From: Prorocentrum cordatum
Taxonomy: Eukaryota > Sar > Dinophyceae > Prorocentrales > Prorocentraceae
Assembly: GCA_963575745.1 (NCBI GenBank)
Contig: CAUYUJ010017790.1
Span: 25,001-89,000, forward strand
Length of the DNA: 64,000 nucleotides
Direction of reading: 5' to 3'
Both the position numbers and the translations under genes were made by a program. The notes beneath the pieces were generated by a model. The model searched no databases, was not told the origin of the DNA, and saw only the letters and a list, made by a program, of their open reading frames with translations. Shown here in pieces: positions 33,859 through 44,865 of this stretch; position 1 is the first letter of the stretch, and each line of letters opens with the position of its first letter.

Positions 33859-33880
33859 CTTGAGCCAAAATGGCTACGGA
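33859..33880 (-). other. complete dinoflagellate spliced leader (DinoSL)
   Basis: Read on the minus strand, 33880-33859 is the 22-nt DinoSL with T at the variable first position; its core CCGTAGCCATTTTGGCTCA is exact and it ends AAG. DinoSL is the conserved leader placed on nuclear mRNAs of dinoflagellates by trans-splicing. Its first base touches the GGA tract (33881 onward), so it is the true 5' end of the inserted retrotranscript. Confidence 0.97.
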
Positions 33881-33927
33881 CCTCCTCCTCCTCCTCCTCC
33901 TCCTCCTCCTCCTCCTCCTCCTCCTCC
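33881..33927 (+). repeat. CCT microsatellite at LINE 5' end
   Basis: About 15 perfect CCT units that begin at the base next to the spliced leader. Same polarity as the tract at 27830-28109, so together they look like the two halves of a split target. Confidence 0.98.
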
Positions 33928-34140
33928 ATCCCCCCCTACCCCCCGCAGCAGCCGCTGGGCCCCGCGCCAGGGCGAAGACGAGGGCACGCAGGAGCCGATC
34001 CCACCACTCGGGCGACACCTGGGAAGGGGAGGGAGGGTCGTCACGGTCGTCCTCTAATGCAGCCGTGCGCCGCCCTCTAATGACTCAACATCAAACTCGC
34101 ATTCCTATACGAAAGAAAGCATCAATCAAATTCTTATGAC
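33928..34140. other. no feature seen
   Basis: Short GC-rich spacer upstream of the LINE, no gene or promoter recognised. Confidence 0.4.
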
Positions 34141-34193
34141 TACCAGAAAGAAGAAGAGGAAGAAGAAGAAGAATAAGAAGAAAAAAAAAAGGA
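34141..34193 (+). repeat. GAA-rich purine tract
   Basis: AGAAGAAGAGGAAG repeats ending in an A10 run. Confidence 0.9.
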
Positions 34194-34237
34194 ATAGCAA
34201 GGAAGAACCAGCGGAGCAAGGAACGCTTGGCCTCCAG

Positions 34238-34312
34238 CTCCGCCTCATCGAACGGGCCAGCCTTTGTCCCCTGAGGGCATGGACAAGGTCTGCCCTGTTC
34301 GATGAGGCGGAG
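34238..34312. repeat. 32-bp inverted repeat, 11-nt loop
   Basis: 34238-34269 (begins CTCCGCCTCATCGAAC) is the reverse complement of 34281-34312 apart from a few mismatches; the loop is CCTGAGGGCAT-like. It could form a long hairpin RNA or be a small foldback element. Confidence 0.75.
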
Positions 34313-35690
34313 TAGGGAGTGGCGAGAGAGACGCGCGGGGGTCCCTCCTTCCCAGGACTCCTCGCGTCACGACGGGAGAACAAAAACGACAAACAACAGA
34401 AAACGTTTGGCCATGTTCGACCTAAGGGACCGTGAAATAACTACTCGGGATGAACAAATGTTCTAGAAAGAGGGGCGGGAGAAAGGGGAGGGCGGGAGTG
34501 AGCAAGCAGGAGGACGAAGGAAGGCATGGCTTGTTTCTGTGTGCTGGTTCACAAGAGCCTAGCCTTGGGGCCACAGAATCTCGCCGCGGAGCTCTAACCA
34601 TAGACTCGACAGACTCCATGGGCTCAGGCTGGCATGGATCTAGTCTGTTGTAATTGCCACTGCCATTGCCGTAGCACGCTGCACAAACGTACAGCATCAA
34701 CGCAGTTCTGATCAGCAGGTGGGCGTCGCACCCAAGATCTACAACTATGATGTCGGGCCCTGCCGAAAGCAGGATAAGCTCATGAGCCATGCATTGAAGT
34801 TTTCAGGAACTCGTGGGCTTCCACTGGCGAAAGCTGCGGATGCATTGGTGCTCCTCTCTTGGCAGCCGCACTGGTAGCATCTGTGCCAGCCGTGCAGAAA
34901 CGCTCGAAGCCAACTGGATGTTCATGATCGACCATGCGCCTTTTGATGTTGGATTCAAGCATGAAGAGGGTGCCCGGGCATATGTAAAGCATGCCCGCAT
35001 GGGGCTTCGATAAGACATAAGCATGGGCAAGGCAGGGCGAAAGTTTGACCACTTTGGCGCGATCGTTATGCACAGGCGAGCCGAAATCCCGATTCGTGTT
35101 ATCTGCATCGACATCAACTCACAAAGTGGTAACGGAAGCGAACGCCCCGTGAGAGACTCCTGCTACAACCTCTGCTTCATGAGATTGAACCGCCACCACT
35201 GTCACCACCAAGAAAGACAAAGACACCTCCCCCTCCTCACTTTCATCCCCCGCCTCCTCCCTATCCTCTCACACGTGGAGGGGCCGCCGAGCCAGCAAGG
35301 ACGAGGGCGCGCAACGGGCCTTTTTTTGCGCGTAGGCTTCTCAGCGCACCAGTCTCGACGTCATGGCTTCACGAGGGCCACCCCAATGTGGCCGAGAAGA
35401 CGGGGTCGGGGCATCGCACCGCATCGACGCATCGGTGATGCATCGGCTACGTCACGACGACGAAGATCAGGCTCCAGATCGCGCCGCCGCACAGGTGCAT
35501 CAGCCTCTTCCGACCCGATTTGCTCGGGCCGCAGTTGGACGGACAGGACTCTAGACTCTACAAAGTCCACGCAAGATTATAACAAGCGGTGTCATACCCG
35601 GCCGGGCCCAGAGAGGGAACGACACGGGGGACATGGTCACAGACGCACCCATTATTCGAAGATTCCTCCAGGCGTGGGTTCTGAGAGCCA
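34313..35690. other. no gene supported
   Basis: About 1.4 kb of non-repetitive DNA. A plus-strand frame of 289 codons (35023-35892) runs into the 14-bp repeat zone and has no recognisable domain, so it is not called. Confidence 0.4.
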
Positions 35691-35699
35691 CGCGTGTTA

Positions 35700-37368
35700 C
35701 ACTACATCACATGTTTGCCAGTGCGGACTTAAGACTGTGGGTGTTTGCACTGCTGATGTGCGCTCTGCGTGGCTCTTTCTATGTGGCGCAATGCATGGAA
35801 TACCAAAACTGTGTTCAGGCTATGTGCAAGCCAACGTGGTGCAACCGACGCCGTGCAAGCAGTTGGGATGCAAGATACGCTGTGCACACTAAGCGGCGCA
35901 AGCGATGTGGTGAAAGCTGTATTGCGCAAGCTGTTGAGGCGCACGCTATTTAGTGCAAGATACGCGGCGCAATCTATGTGGCGCATTTCACCTGCGGAAT
36001 AGCTAACGTCAGCTCCAACGCTCGCACAAATATCCCACCCTCCCAAAGTGTTTGGCAAAACCCGTTCGGCTACGATTGCGGCTGCCGACTGGAACTTACT
36101 AGAGCATCTCTACGGCCGGACTACCACGCGCCCACTCACGCGCAGATCAGCCAGCTGGCATGGCACGAACGATGCGGCCGCGATGGCGCTTACCGACGAT
36201 TGCGTCCCAGCGCGTCCAGTGCTGGCGCGCGGGCACTTCAGCGCGGGTCGGTGACTCAGGCGGGCGCGAGATCACGATGACGTTGGCAACGGCGACGACA
36301 AAAAAAGGACAACGACGACGACGACGACGGATGACGGATGACGATGGCAATAAGGCCGCTGACGATGATGATACGGATTGCGCCAATGAAGGAGATATGA
36401 GAAAGTGCATGCACACAGAAACCAAAGCACCCCGACATGACCTCGACATTCGAGCGCGGAAACGTTCGCATGTGGCCCAAGTGGTATTGGTTGACAGAGC
36501 TAGTGTGCGCACGATGGTCGTTGAACTTGTTCGACATGCTCACTCACGTTTTCGACATGCTCACGCGAGCGGCCCGGAAAGTCTGATTTGACAGAATGGT
36601 ACAAAACCTACAGTTTCCTGAAGGTTCCAAAGAGCACGCGCAGAATTCTGTTAACCTGTTCATCGGGAATCCCACAAATCTGGTAGTTGTTGACTAGACA
36701 CGGCTTGAAATTGTTGAAACAGCATCGGCTCTTGACGGAATGTGACATTCTCGCACGGCGGCGCGCGCATGTGCCCGTAACGCTCTTGCTACAGGACATG
36801 TTTCGGAAGAAAGAAAAACTTCTTCGATCAACGCATGTGCACCGCAGGTTATGGCGGAGGGGGTCGACACCCGCCTGGCTGGGGCTGTATGATTTCAACG
36901 TTTGGGGAGAAAGGAGGGATTGCTTTCTTGGAAACTGGATTATCCCGAGAGGAGCGGCGAACCCCAAACCCAGCGAACCCAATACTCGTTGCAAACATCC
37001 TACGCTCCCATCCGCAACTTGTCGGCAAAAACCACGTGGACATGACATCCAAGAGATTACGGGCGCGTGGAACTCAATCGTGCAGACAAGTCCGTCCTCC
37101 AGGTCGCGATATGGTGGTGGCTATGATGATAACCGCCACGGCAACGACGATGACGATGACAGTGCTGATGACGCCGAGGCCGATTGCGATGACAGCCGAG
37201 ATGGAGACGATGTCGAAGACGACAATGGAGATAGTGATGAGCTGGTGATGACGCTAATGACGGTGGCAGCGATGACGCTTGCGATTGATACGCCGATGGT
37301 TCTGGTGATAATTATGAAGACGTGCCCACACGCAGAACTTTGACGAGGACGACAACCTCGACGATGAT

Positions 37369-37399
<31 letters not shown>

Positions 37400-37434
37400 G
37401 TGGTGATCCCGACGATGCAGCTGACGATGACGGC

Positions 37435-37478
<44 letters not shown>

Positions 37479-38290
37479 CGATGATGATGACGACGATGGC
37501 AATAGTCACGCTGATGTTGGTGATAGCCATTGCGCAGTTGATAACGTTGGGAACTGCGCGCCAACAGAAATTCAAGCATCCCGACATGAGCTCGACGCGC
37601 GCACGGAAACGTGCGCGTGGCCGGGATGGCATTGCTTGACAGAGTTGGTGTGAGCGCGATGGTGGTTGAACGGTTTCGACATGCACCCGCGAGCGGCAAA
37701 GATGGTCCGATTTGAGCGAATGATTTAAACCATGGTTTTCTTAAGATGTCAAGGGAACCGCGCGCAGAATTCTCGCAGCTTGCGTTGGAAAACCTGGGGC
37801 TGACCAGCCATGCCGTGAAATTGTTTCAACACATGGTTTGAAAGTCTTTTGACGTGCGCGCGGGGCGGCGCGCGCACGTGCCCCGTAGAACATATGGTGC
37901 AAGAGATTAATAACAAAAGCACACCATAGATCAACGCGTGTGCATCCCATATTCTCTTTTGCAAGACATGGGGGGGGAGTCGATACCGACATGGCTGGCA
38001 TGGTGTGCTCTCATATGGAAACTGGAAGGTGAAGCAGAATCACATGTCATATTTCGAAAGGGAAGGCGGCCCCCAAGCTCGGGAGGATGGCAGGATCGAT
38101 TCTTCGTTTGAAACGAGGATATGCGGGGGGCAATACATTCGTGAAGCCGTCATATCAACTGCTCATGTTAACAATTCACCCTCCCTCCCGCAATTCGGCG
38201 GCAAAGGTCATGTGACCATGCTGTCCAACGGATCACAGAAAAGTGGAACTCAACCACGCAGCCAAGTCCGTCTTCCTGGTTACTGATATG
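35700..38290 (-). repeat. compound repeat family, reverse orientation, two diverged copies
   Basis: Read on the minus strand this contains, in order of decreasing coordinate, CG-rich blocks with GCGCGCATGTCG words, triplet GAC/GAT arrays (about 37100-37500 and 36290-36375), a GGGAGGGTGGGATRTTTGCACG block (36015-36050, 36985-37020, 38165-38210) and a 14-bp TTGCGCCACATAGA zone (35730-36000). The blocks around 36400-37060 recur at 37550-38230, so there are at least two tandem copies of roughly 1.1 kb. The same blocks in forward order lie at 49990-52620. It is a long dispersed repeat with no open frame. Confidence 0.75.
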
Positions 38291-38790
38291 CGATTTGGCT
38301 TCCCCAGATCGTCCTGGCGGGCCCTCTGAAAAGCCCGCGCGGGACCTAAAACATGACGATTGTTTCGAGGATGGGATCCTTTCGGTTGAGAAAAAGGGTG
38401 CGGTGAAGAGTAAAGCGACAGTCTCAGACTTGAGGCCCAAAACCGTATTTGACGTCCCGCGGAATGAAGCTGGTTCTTCCACAGCACGGTGCTACTTGTC
38501 CTCCCCAAGATGTCCTGCCTGGCTTTGGGAGGGTGATTTCGTTTTCGCTGGTAAGAATACTTCACTCACCCTTGGCTGTGACAGAAGGTAGGCGATTTGG
38601 AGACCTCCGACCGTCTTCGAGGCGTGCGCCCAAAAGGCCACCTCTCACAGGTACGGCACGATTTCTTCGAAGCCCGCTCTGGAAGCCAGTCCCCCCACGA
38701 CACGGTGCTAGCTACCCCCCCCCACACCCGATTTGCATCCCCATGCCACAACCCACACCCCGCCCTCTCCCACGTATCCACCTCCCCTTT
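38291..38790. repeat. two diverged ~180-200-bp repeats
   Basis: Words CAGATCGTCCTGGCGGGC / AAGATGTCCTGCCTGGC and CACGGTGCTA recur near 38308, 38507 and 38700. The pattern suggests a decayed short tandem duplication. No gene. Confidence 0.4.
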
Positions 38791-38957
38791 CATCGTTCCT
38801 CCTCCTCTTCCTCCTGCTCCTCCTCCTCATCATCCTTTTCCTCCTCCTCCTCCACCTCCTCCTCCTCTTCTCCTCCTCCTCCTCCTTTTCCTCCTCCTCC
38901 TCCCCCCTCCTCCTCCTCCTCCTCCTCCTCCTCCTCCTCCTCCTCCTCCTCCTCTTC
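38791..38957 (+). repeat. CCT microsatellite
   Basis: CCT with CAT, TTT and CAC interruptions; the last 50 bp are perfect. Confidence 0.97.
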
Positions 38958-39329
38958 CCGTTTGTCTCCCTGCTTTCCCTGCTCCGCATCGCTGCTCCAT
39001 CTGAAGCAGGTAGACGGCACAGCACTCGCAGATATTGGGCCAGGTTACCTGCGAGACACAGGCCCGTACTGGAGAGCAATGTGCAATTGTTCGCCTCGCG
39101 TCGTGTTGACCAACCGTGGCGAAGCATCTCCACATGTCCACTCCTCCCCCCAGAGTTCTCCAACTCCTCCTCCCTCTTCCGGCTTCGGAGGCCTCTGTAG
39201 GTCCCCAAGCACCGCTGGGGACCCCACAAGACTCCAGAGGCCCAGCAGGGACTCACCATGTCCAAAAACGAACAAACAAGCCCACTATATCTGCAACCTC
39301 GCTGTAAGCCTCCTCCTCGCTCCTCCTCC
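38958..39329. other. no gene supported
   Basis: Short spacer between CCT tract and gap; no recognisable reading frame. Confidence 0.4.
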
Positions 39330-39429
39330 NNNNNNNNNNNNNNNNNNNNNNNNNNNNNNNNNNNNNNNNNNNNNNNNNNNNNNNNNNNNNNNNNNNNNNN
39401 NNNNNNNNNNNNNNNNNNNNNNNNNNNNN
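39330..39429. other. assembly gap (100 N)
   Basis: Exactly 100 N between a CCT run on the left and a TAC array on the right. A fixed-size gap means the true distance is unknown. Confidence 1.
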
Positions 39430-39838
<409 letters not shown>

Positions 39839-40964
39839 TCATGACCTCCACCCGGTGATCCTCCTCCTCCTCCTCCTCCGCCTCCCCTTTCCTCCTCCTC
39901 CTCATCCTCCCTTCCCCTTCCTCAGTTTCCTCATGTCCTTATATTGGTCTCCCCCTCTCCCTTGCCCTCATACTGAAATGATGTGCCCAAGGGCACTCGC
40001 TGCCCAGAATGGCCTCGCGATGGCCTGCACAGCCCGCGAACGCCACGGCAGCGCGACGAGCGCCAGAACGACGTCATGGCGAGGAAACTCATGCGACCGC
40101 AAGAGAGAGCGAGGGCGGGGGAGAGGGAGGCGGACGAAACGGAGGTGGAGAACGGGGACGAAGAGGAGGCGCAGAGAGGAGCGGACGGAGGGAACCGGAG
40201 GCGGAAGAGGACGGGAGGCGGACGGAGCAGGGCAGGGGAAGGAGGGACGCGGAGGCGGAGGCAGGGGAGGGGAGGAGGCGGAAGGAGAAGGAGAAACAAT
40301 GAAGCGGAGGAGGGGGAGGTAGGAAAGAAGGGAAAACGAACGGAGAGAAAGACAAGGAATGAGAAGGAGGGGGCGGAGGAGAAAGACGGGGTGAAGGGGG
40401 GGAAGCGGGGAATGAGAAAGTGGAGGGAGTAGAAGGGAAGGAGGAAGAGGGAGAAGAGGAGCCACGCAACAGCTAGCAGCGAAAGGATGCAAGCAACAGG
40501 GAACGCAGAAACTGCAACACCTGTCCGCGGCAGTGCGCCGTGCCTGGCAGGATGTCTGAAGACGAACATGCTGGTGCCGAGGCGAAGTAGACTGGCGCAA
40601 ACTCATGGTGGGAGCAGGCAGGCGAACAGGAGTCACAAACCCAAGCGGCTCGACATGGCAAATCCATGTCCGAACGACTTAAATCCACGCAGGCCATCGA
40701 CCAGGTATTATGCACAGACTGTCTCGGTATACGTTGCCAATACGTACGGCCGAGTGCCAGAACTGCAGGCAAGCTGAATGACAAGGGTGAACAACCGAAT
40801 CGACCTCGCAACTCCTCACCCCCCCCATCGCCCATACCTTTGGCACCATTCATCAATTTGAAAACTACTCCCCCATGTCCCCCGACTATCCCTCCAAAGG
40901 AAGCCACCCTAGACGGCCTAGGGGTCGGGGTGGAACACGGGGGGCGCTGCCGAATGTAAGAGCT

Positions 40965-40970
<6 letters not shown>
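39839..40970. other. CCT stretch, purine tract and spacer; no gene
   Basis: CCT at 39858-39912, then GGAGGCGGA/GAGAGG purine tract on plus at 40095-40460, then non-repetitive DNA to 40970. No coding sequence was recognised. Confidence 0.5.

Positions 40971-41006
<36 letters not shown>
40971..41006. repeat. CA dinucleotide repeat
   Basis: About 18 perfect AC units. Confidence 0.97.
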
Positions 41007-41011
<5 letters not shown>

Positions 41012-41784
41012 AATTTCACACAAAGGGTTTTTGGCACCACCAACGGCGCAACGCACGTGCACACATGCCACTGGATCCCCACCGACCCGAACCAGGGTTG
41101 ATGCACAGCCGTGCTCTAGGACGCAGTTGACATGCATGGCGTGGCAAGACCGTCGGCGGCGACAAGATCCCAATATCCGCTACCAACAAACATTCCATGG
41201 TGGTTTGGCACAGCCAAACCACCGTGCAACGTCAGTTTGTTCATCCGTTGACAGCAGCACGCGTCGCGGCAGCAGAACGCAGTAGTGCGCGCGGGCATGC
41301 AGGGCAGGCGACGTGGCTGGCCAGCTGCAAGCGCAAATTCGGCGGATGAGCCGAAATCCACGTAGGATCGTTTTGGGCGCGGTATCCGGCGCAGCTGCAT
41401 CGCACAGCCAGGCGCCGCGGCCTCGCGATTGCAGCGCCCGGCCCCGCGCGCTCCTCGAGGTGGGAAAGCAAGCCCTACACGAAGGAATCGCGCGTGTTCT
41501 TGCGGGGGCGGCGAAAACGATCGCACGCAAAGGAAATTCCGCGCGCCCCCAGCGCCGGCAGCGCAACCAGACCGCACGCGAAGGAATTGCGCGAGACTTC
41601 GCGGCATACAAAGGAGCTACAGCAACGCCCTTGCGGCGGCGCCTTTTCGCGCGCGGCGACAGCTCCGAGCTGGAGGGGAAGGGCGGCGGGGCAAGGCGAA
41701 GCAGGGAAAGAGGACAAGGCAGAGGAGGGCGAGAAAGAAGCGAAGGAAGCAACGGAAGGAAGCCAGGACGCGCGCAAGCGAGAG
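41007..41784. other. no gene supported; GC-rich
   Basis: Start of an extremely GC-rich, CpG-rich zone. GAAGGAATCGCGCG-like words recur near 41478, 41520 and 41580. Confidence 0.4.
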
Positions 41785-41945
41785 CGCCCCCCCCCCCCCC
41801 CCCCCCTCTTCCGCCCCTCCCAACAGGCCCCGCGCGCCCCGCCGCCGCGGGCCCCGCGGCGATTCGCAGCGCCCGCGACGGGGCGGGCGGGGGGAACTTT
41901 TCTAGGCACACGATTTTGCGACATCGCCCGCAAAAGACGCTACCC
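41785..41945 (+). repeat. dispersed repeat A, copy 1
   Basis: C20 run, CTCTTCCGCCCC, GGCCCCGCGGCG, a GGGCGGG block and a terminal GCACACGATTTTGCGACATCG-like end. The same order occurs at 49765-49880. Confidence 0.65.
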
Positions 41946-44865
41946 TAGACAGCCCGCGGGGTTGGGGGGAGCGCGGGGGGCGCTGCTCAGCGGGCAAGCC
42001 CGCGCCCGCGGGGCAGGCGCGCGACGCGTTCGCCGCGCAACCGCGCCCCGCGGGCGCGCGCCGGCGAAGCGACGCCCGCGGCACTTGCTGCGCCGGCGCG
42101 CGAGAGAACGCCCAACGTCGCACTTGCGACAGGTGCCCGAAGATGCAACTCGCACAGCCCTCATAATCGTTGCTCGACGACGGGTCACCGCGCGCTTCGC
42201 CGACGGCACCCGCCCCCAGCTCGCCCTTTCCCACGTGAAACAAGACTGCCGCTGATCGCCGATCTCGGGCTCGAAGGGCGCCTGCCGGCCGCGATCCTCG
42301 GACGGCGACGCCCGCGCGCGGCCGCTGCGAACGTCACGAGTGCGAGACACTTCGTGTCAGGGCGCCCCAAGCTCTTGCAAGGCCGCGCGCAACGCCCCCA
42401 TGACGTCGTCGGGGCGGAAATGCGCGAAAGGCTGTTCGGGCGCGACCTCGGCGCAAAACTTGCCCCCCACGCGCGCGCGGGACACGTTGCATCACGACGC
42501 GCGCGCCAACAAGTCCGCGCCATCGCGATCGGCGAGGTGCGACTCTTGCGCCAGAGCAGAATCAGCGGAATTGAAATACCTTGGGTGCGAAGGCGGCACT
42601 TCGGCTCTCCCGACTTCGATGAATCGCTCGCGCGAGCGACGCGAGCCGGAAGACCTTCCGACGGCAGGCCCAACAGGAATTCGGACGCCGTCGAGAAAAG
42701 CACTCGCAGCGCGAGCCCTGAAGGCCAGCGGGCGAGATGCTTCAGCAATCTCGCGAGAAGCGCCTCTCGAATGAGCATTTTGGGGCGAGCTCGGCGGAGA
42801 TTGTGCGCCTGCACGGCTCGAGAGTCGCGCTCGACTGCCAGGCTCGCAAAAGCGTCGACCGACACGGGCAACGAGACGCAGGCTAATCTGACGCGCGCAA
42901 GACAGAGCCAAGCCATCCGGCGTCGGCGGGGCGATTGCCTCAGCATCGCAGACCTGGCAGAATCTGACCAGTCGTTACAATCGCGCCGCGCCGCGAGCCC
43001 CTGCCGCAAGGCATCCACTTCGCGGCGGGGGCCGGCGCGCGGCGAAATCGCGCGCTGGCGCGCGATGCTGATGCCCGACTCAAGATCACGCGCGGCGCCA
43101 CACTCGGCCGCGAGATCAGCGCGCGCGGCCGCCCGCCGGCGGACGCGGCGACTGCGGCTGCGGGGCGCGCGCGCGCGTCTGGCGCGAGAAGAAGCTCGTC
43201 TCCCGCGCTGCGCGCGACAGCAGATGGCTCGATGGCTTCTTCTTTGCCTCGTAACTAAATACCGACAAGCCGTCGCGCAGTGCGTCGGGGCCGACGCCCC
43301 GCCCACGGCCTGCGCCAGAAACGGGTTCGAACCATTCGATTCGCACGAACTGCAGCGCCCGCAAGGCAAGTATGTCTTCCTGCCACAACAGCTCCACCAG
43401 CGCGAAAGTAGTGACAGGTGTAAGAGCTGGCAAAACGTCATGCACCTCATGAAACAGCGACGTGATTTCCTTCCGGGCGAGAGCCCCACCCTGGCACTGC
43501 GTTGAAAGCGCGATGAGGCACGCGACGACGCGACTATAGCCACGGGGCGAGACCGCGACTCGACAAGCGATTCGGAATTTGCAACAGCGCGCAACGATTC
43601 TGCCTCAGCCCGCGCGAGGCTTGGCTCGCCGCCTAGTGGAACGCGGGGCCGCGGACAACCCTGGCGCCGCGCTTCGCGCCGTCGCCCTCGCGCGACAGCG
43701 CCCGCGCGGCGCCCCGTCGCCCTCCGGCGCGCGCTCGCCGAGAGTGCGCAGGCAAGGAATGCGATCGGCGCATCGAATTCCGCGGCGCTGCAATGCGGCG
43801 TCGCAAAGCTCGCTTCTAGCAGACGCAAGAATTCGCCCTCTTCTCGGGGCGGAAGTTCGGCGGCATTCTCCGCGGTGCTCGGTCAGCCCGGGCCTCGCGC
43901 TCTGCGCGTGCGATATGACGCCGCAACGCGCGTATGATTCGCGAGCGGCCCCAAGCAGACGCGCTGCCGCTGCGCGCCGCCGCCTCCGCGCCAAAGTCAT
44001 CCGACCACGTGGCCACCCGACGATCTGCGGACCCCTCGCTGAAAGCAGCCACCCCGAGCGCTACAGAAAGTCCTTCAAGCGCCGCGACCCGGGAGCAAAG
44101 CGGCGGCAAGCCTCGGCGCGGGCCCGCCCCAGGCATCGGCAAGCAGATGGCCCCGTCGCCGCCCCGACCGCGCCCGCGGCATGGCCCGGCGAACTCCGAA
44201 GTCCAACGCGCCCGCGAAACGCGAGAGCGCGAGGGGCGGCGGCCCGCAGACCTCGCCACGACGCGACTGCCGTTATGAGAAGAAAGTTCGGAGCATCGCG
44301 CGCTTGCTTTTCGGGGCAGCGCTGCCCGGCCCCGCCAAGGGCGCCAGCCAATTGCTGGCCCCGCCGGCGCATAATTTCCCGCCGTCGAGCGCCTGTCTAA
44401 CCAGGAACAGGCACATGCGAACCATTTTAGGCGACGGGAATAAATCGACGCCAGCGACAGAAAACAACACATGCAAGCCTAATGTCTCTCGCGTCGCCGC
44501 ACTCAAACTTACCGTCTGATTCTGCACTCGGGCACATCAATGAGCAAACGCACATGTCTGGCAAGCGATGGCACGGCATGTTCCCAGGCGCGCACGGACC
44601 GACGAAGCCGCCCACGCACCGGAGGGCAGCAGCCCCTAGAAGTTCGCGGGCAAGATGCACGCAGGCACGCAGGGACTTCAAGCGGCCCACCCGCGCGAGG
44701 ACGACAACGACTCCGCCGCCACTTCAAAGCTAACCTGAGGCCGACCCCAAAGCCCCCAGCTGTTCAACAGGGAAAAACGAAAAGAAAATTCGCCGGCCCA
44801 ACAGGCCAGAGGCGCGCTAAGATCTCCGGTGACTGCGCCACAAGAATTCCACGCAGCGCGCGCAG
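41946..44865. other. GC-rich region without supported gene
   Basis: About 2.9 kb of very high GC, Arg/Ala-rich in all frames. The longest frame (minus 42185-43828, 547 codons) overlaps a plus frame of 383 codons and has no recognised domain, so neither is called. A short minus stretch at about 43330-43450 (LVELLWQEDILALRALQF) looks more protein-like but has no identifiable family. Confidence 0.4.

Larger units (their letters stand above)
28110..33880 (-). mobile_element. full-length non-LTR (LINE) retrotransposon with spliced-leader 5' end
   Basis: A 5.77-kb minus-strand element. From its 5' end it has a complete DinoSL (33880-33859), a shortened second leader, a short 5' leader region with no ATG before 33713, ORF1 (zinc finger and coiled coil), ORF2 (endonuclease, reverse transcriptase, RNase H), about 55 nt of 3' sequence, and a CCT/AGG tract on each side. 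Neither ORF has a stop or frameshift. The 5' leader means the inserted copy was made from a trans-spliced mRNA; the exact leader end at the microsatellite junction means reverse transcription ran to the end of the template. There is no poly(A); the 3' border is the microsatellite. Confidence 0.93.

Noticed and set aside
35023-35892. 289-codon plus frame
   Set aside because: Low-complexity Arg/His content and overlap with the 14-bp repeat zone; no family recognised.
42185-43828. 547-codon minus frame
   Set aside because: Arg/Ala/Ser-rich composition as expected from GC-rich DNA, overlapped by a 383-codon plus frame, and no recognisable domain.
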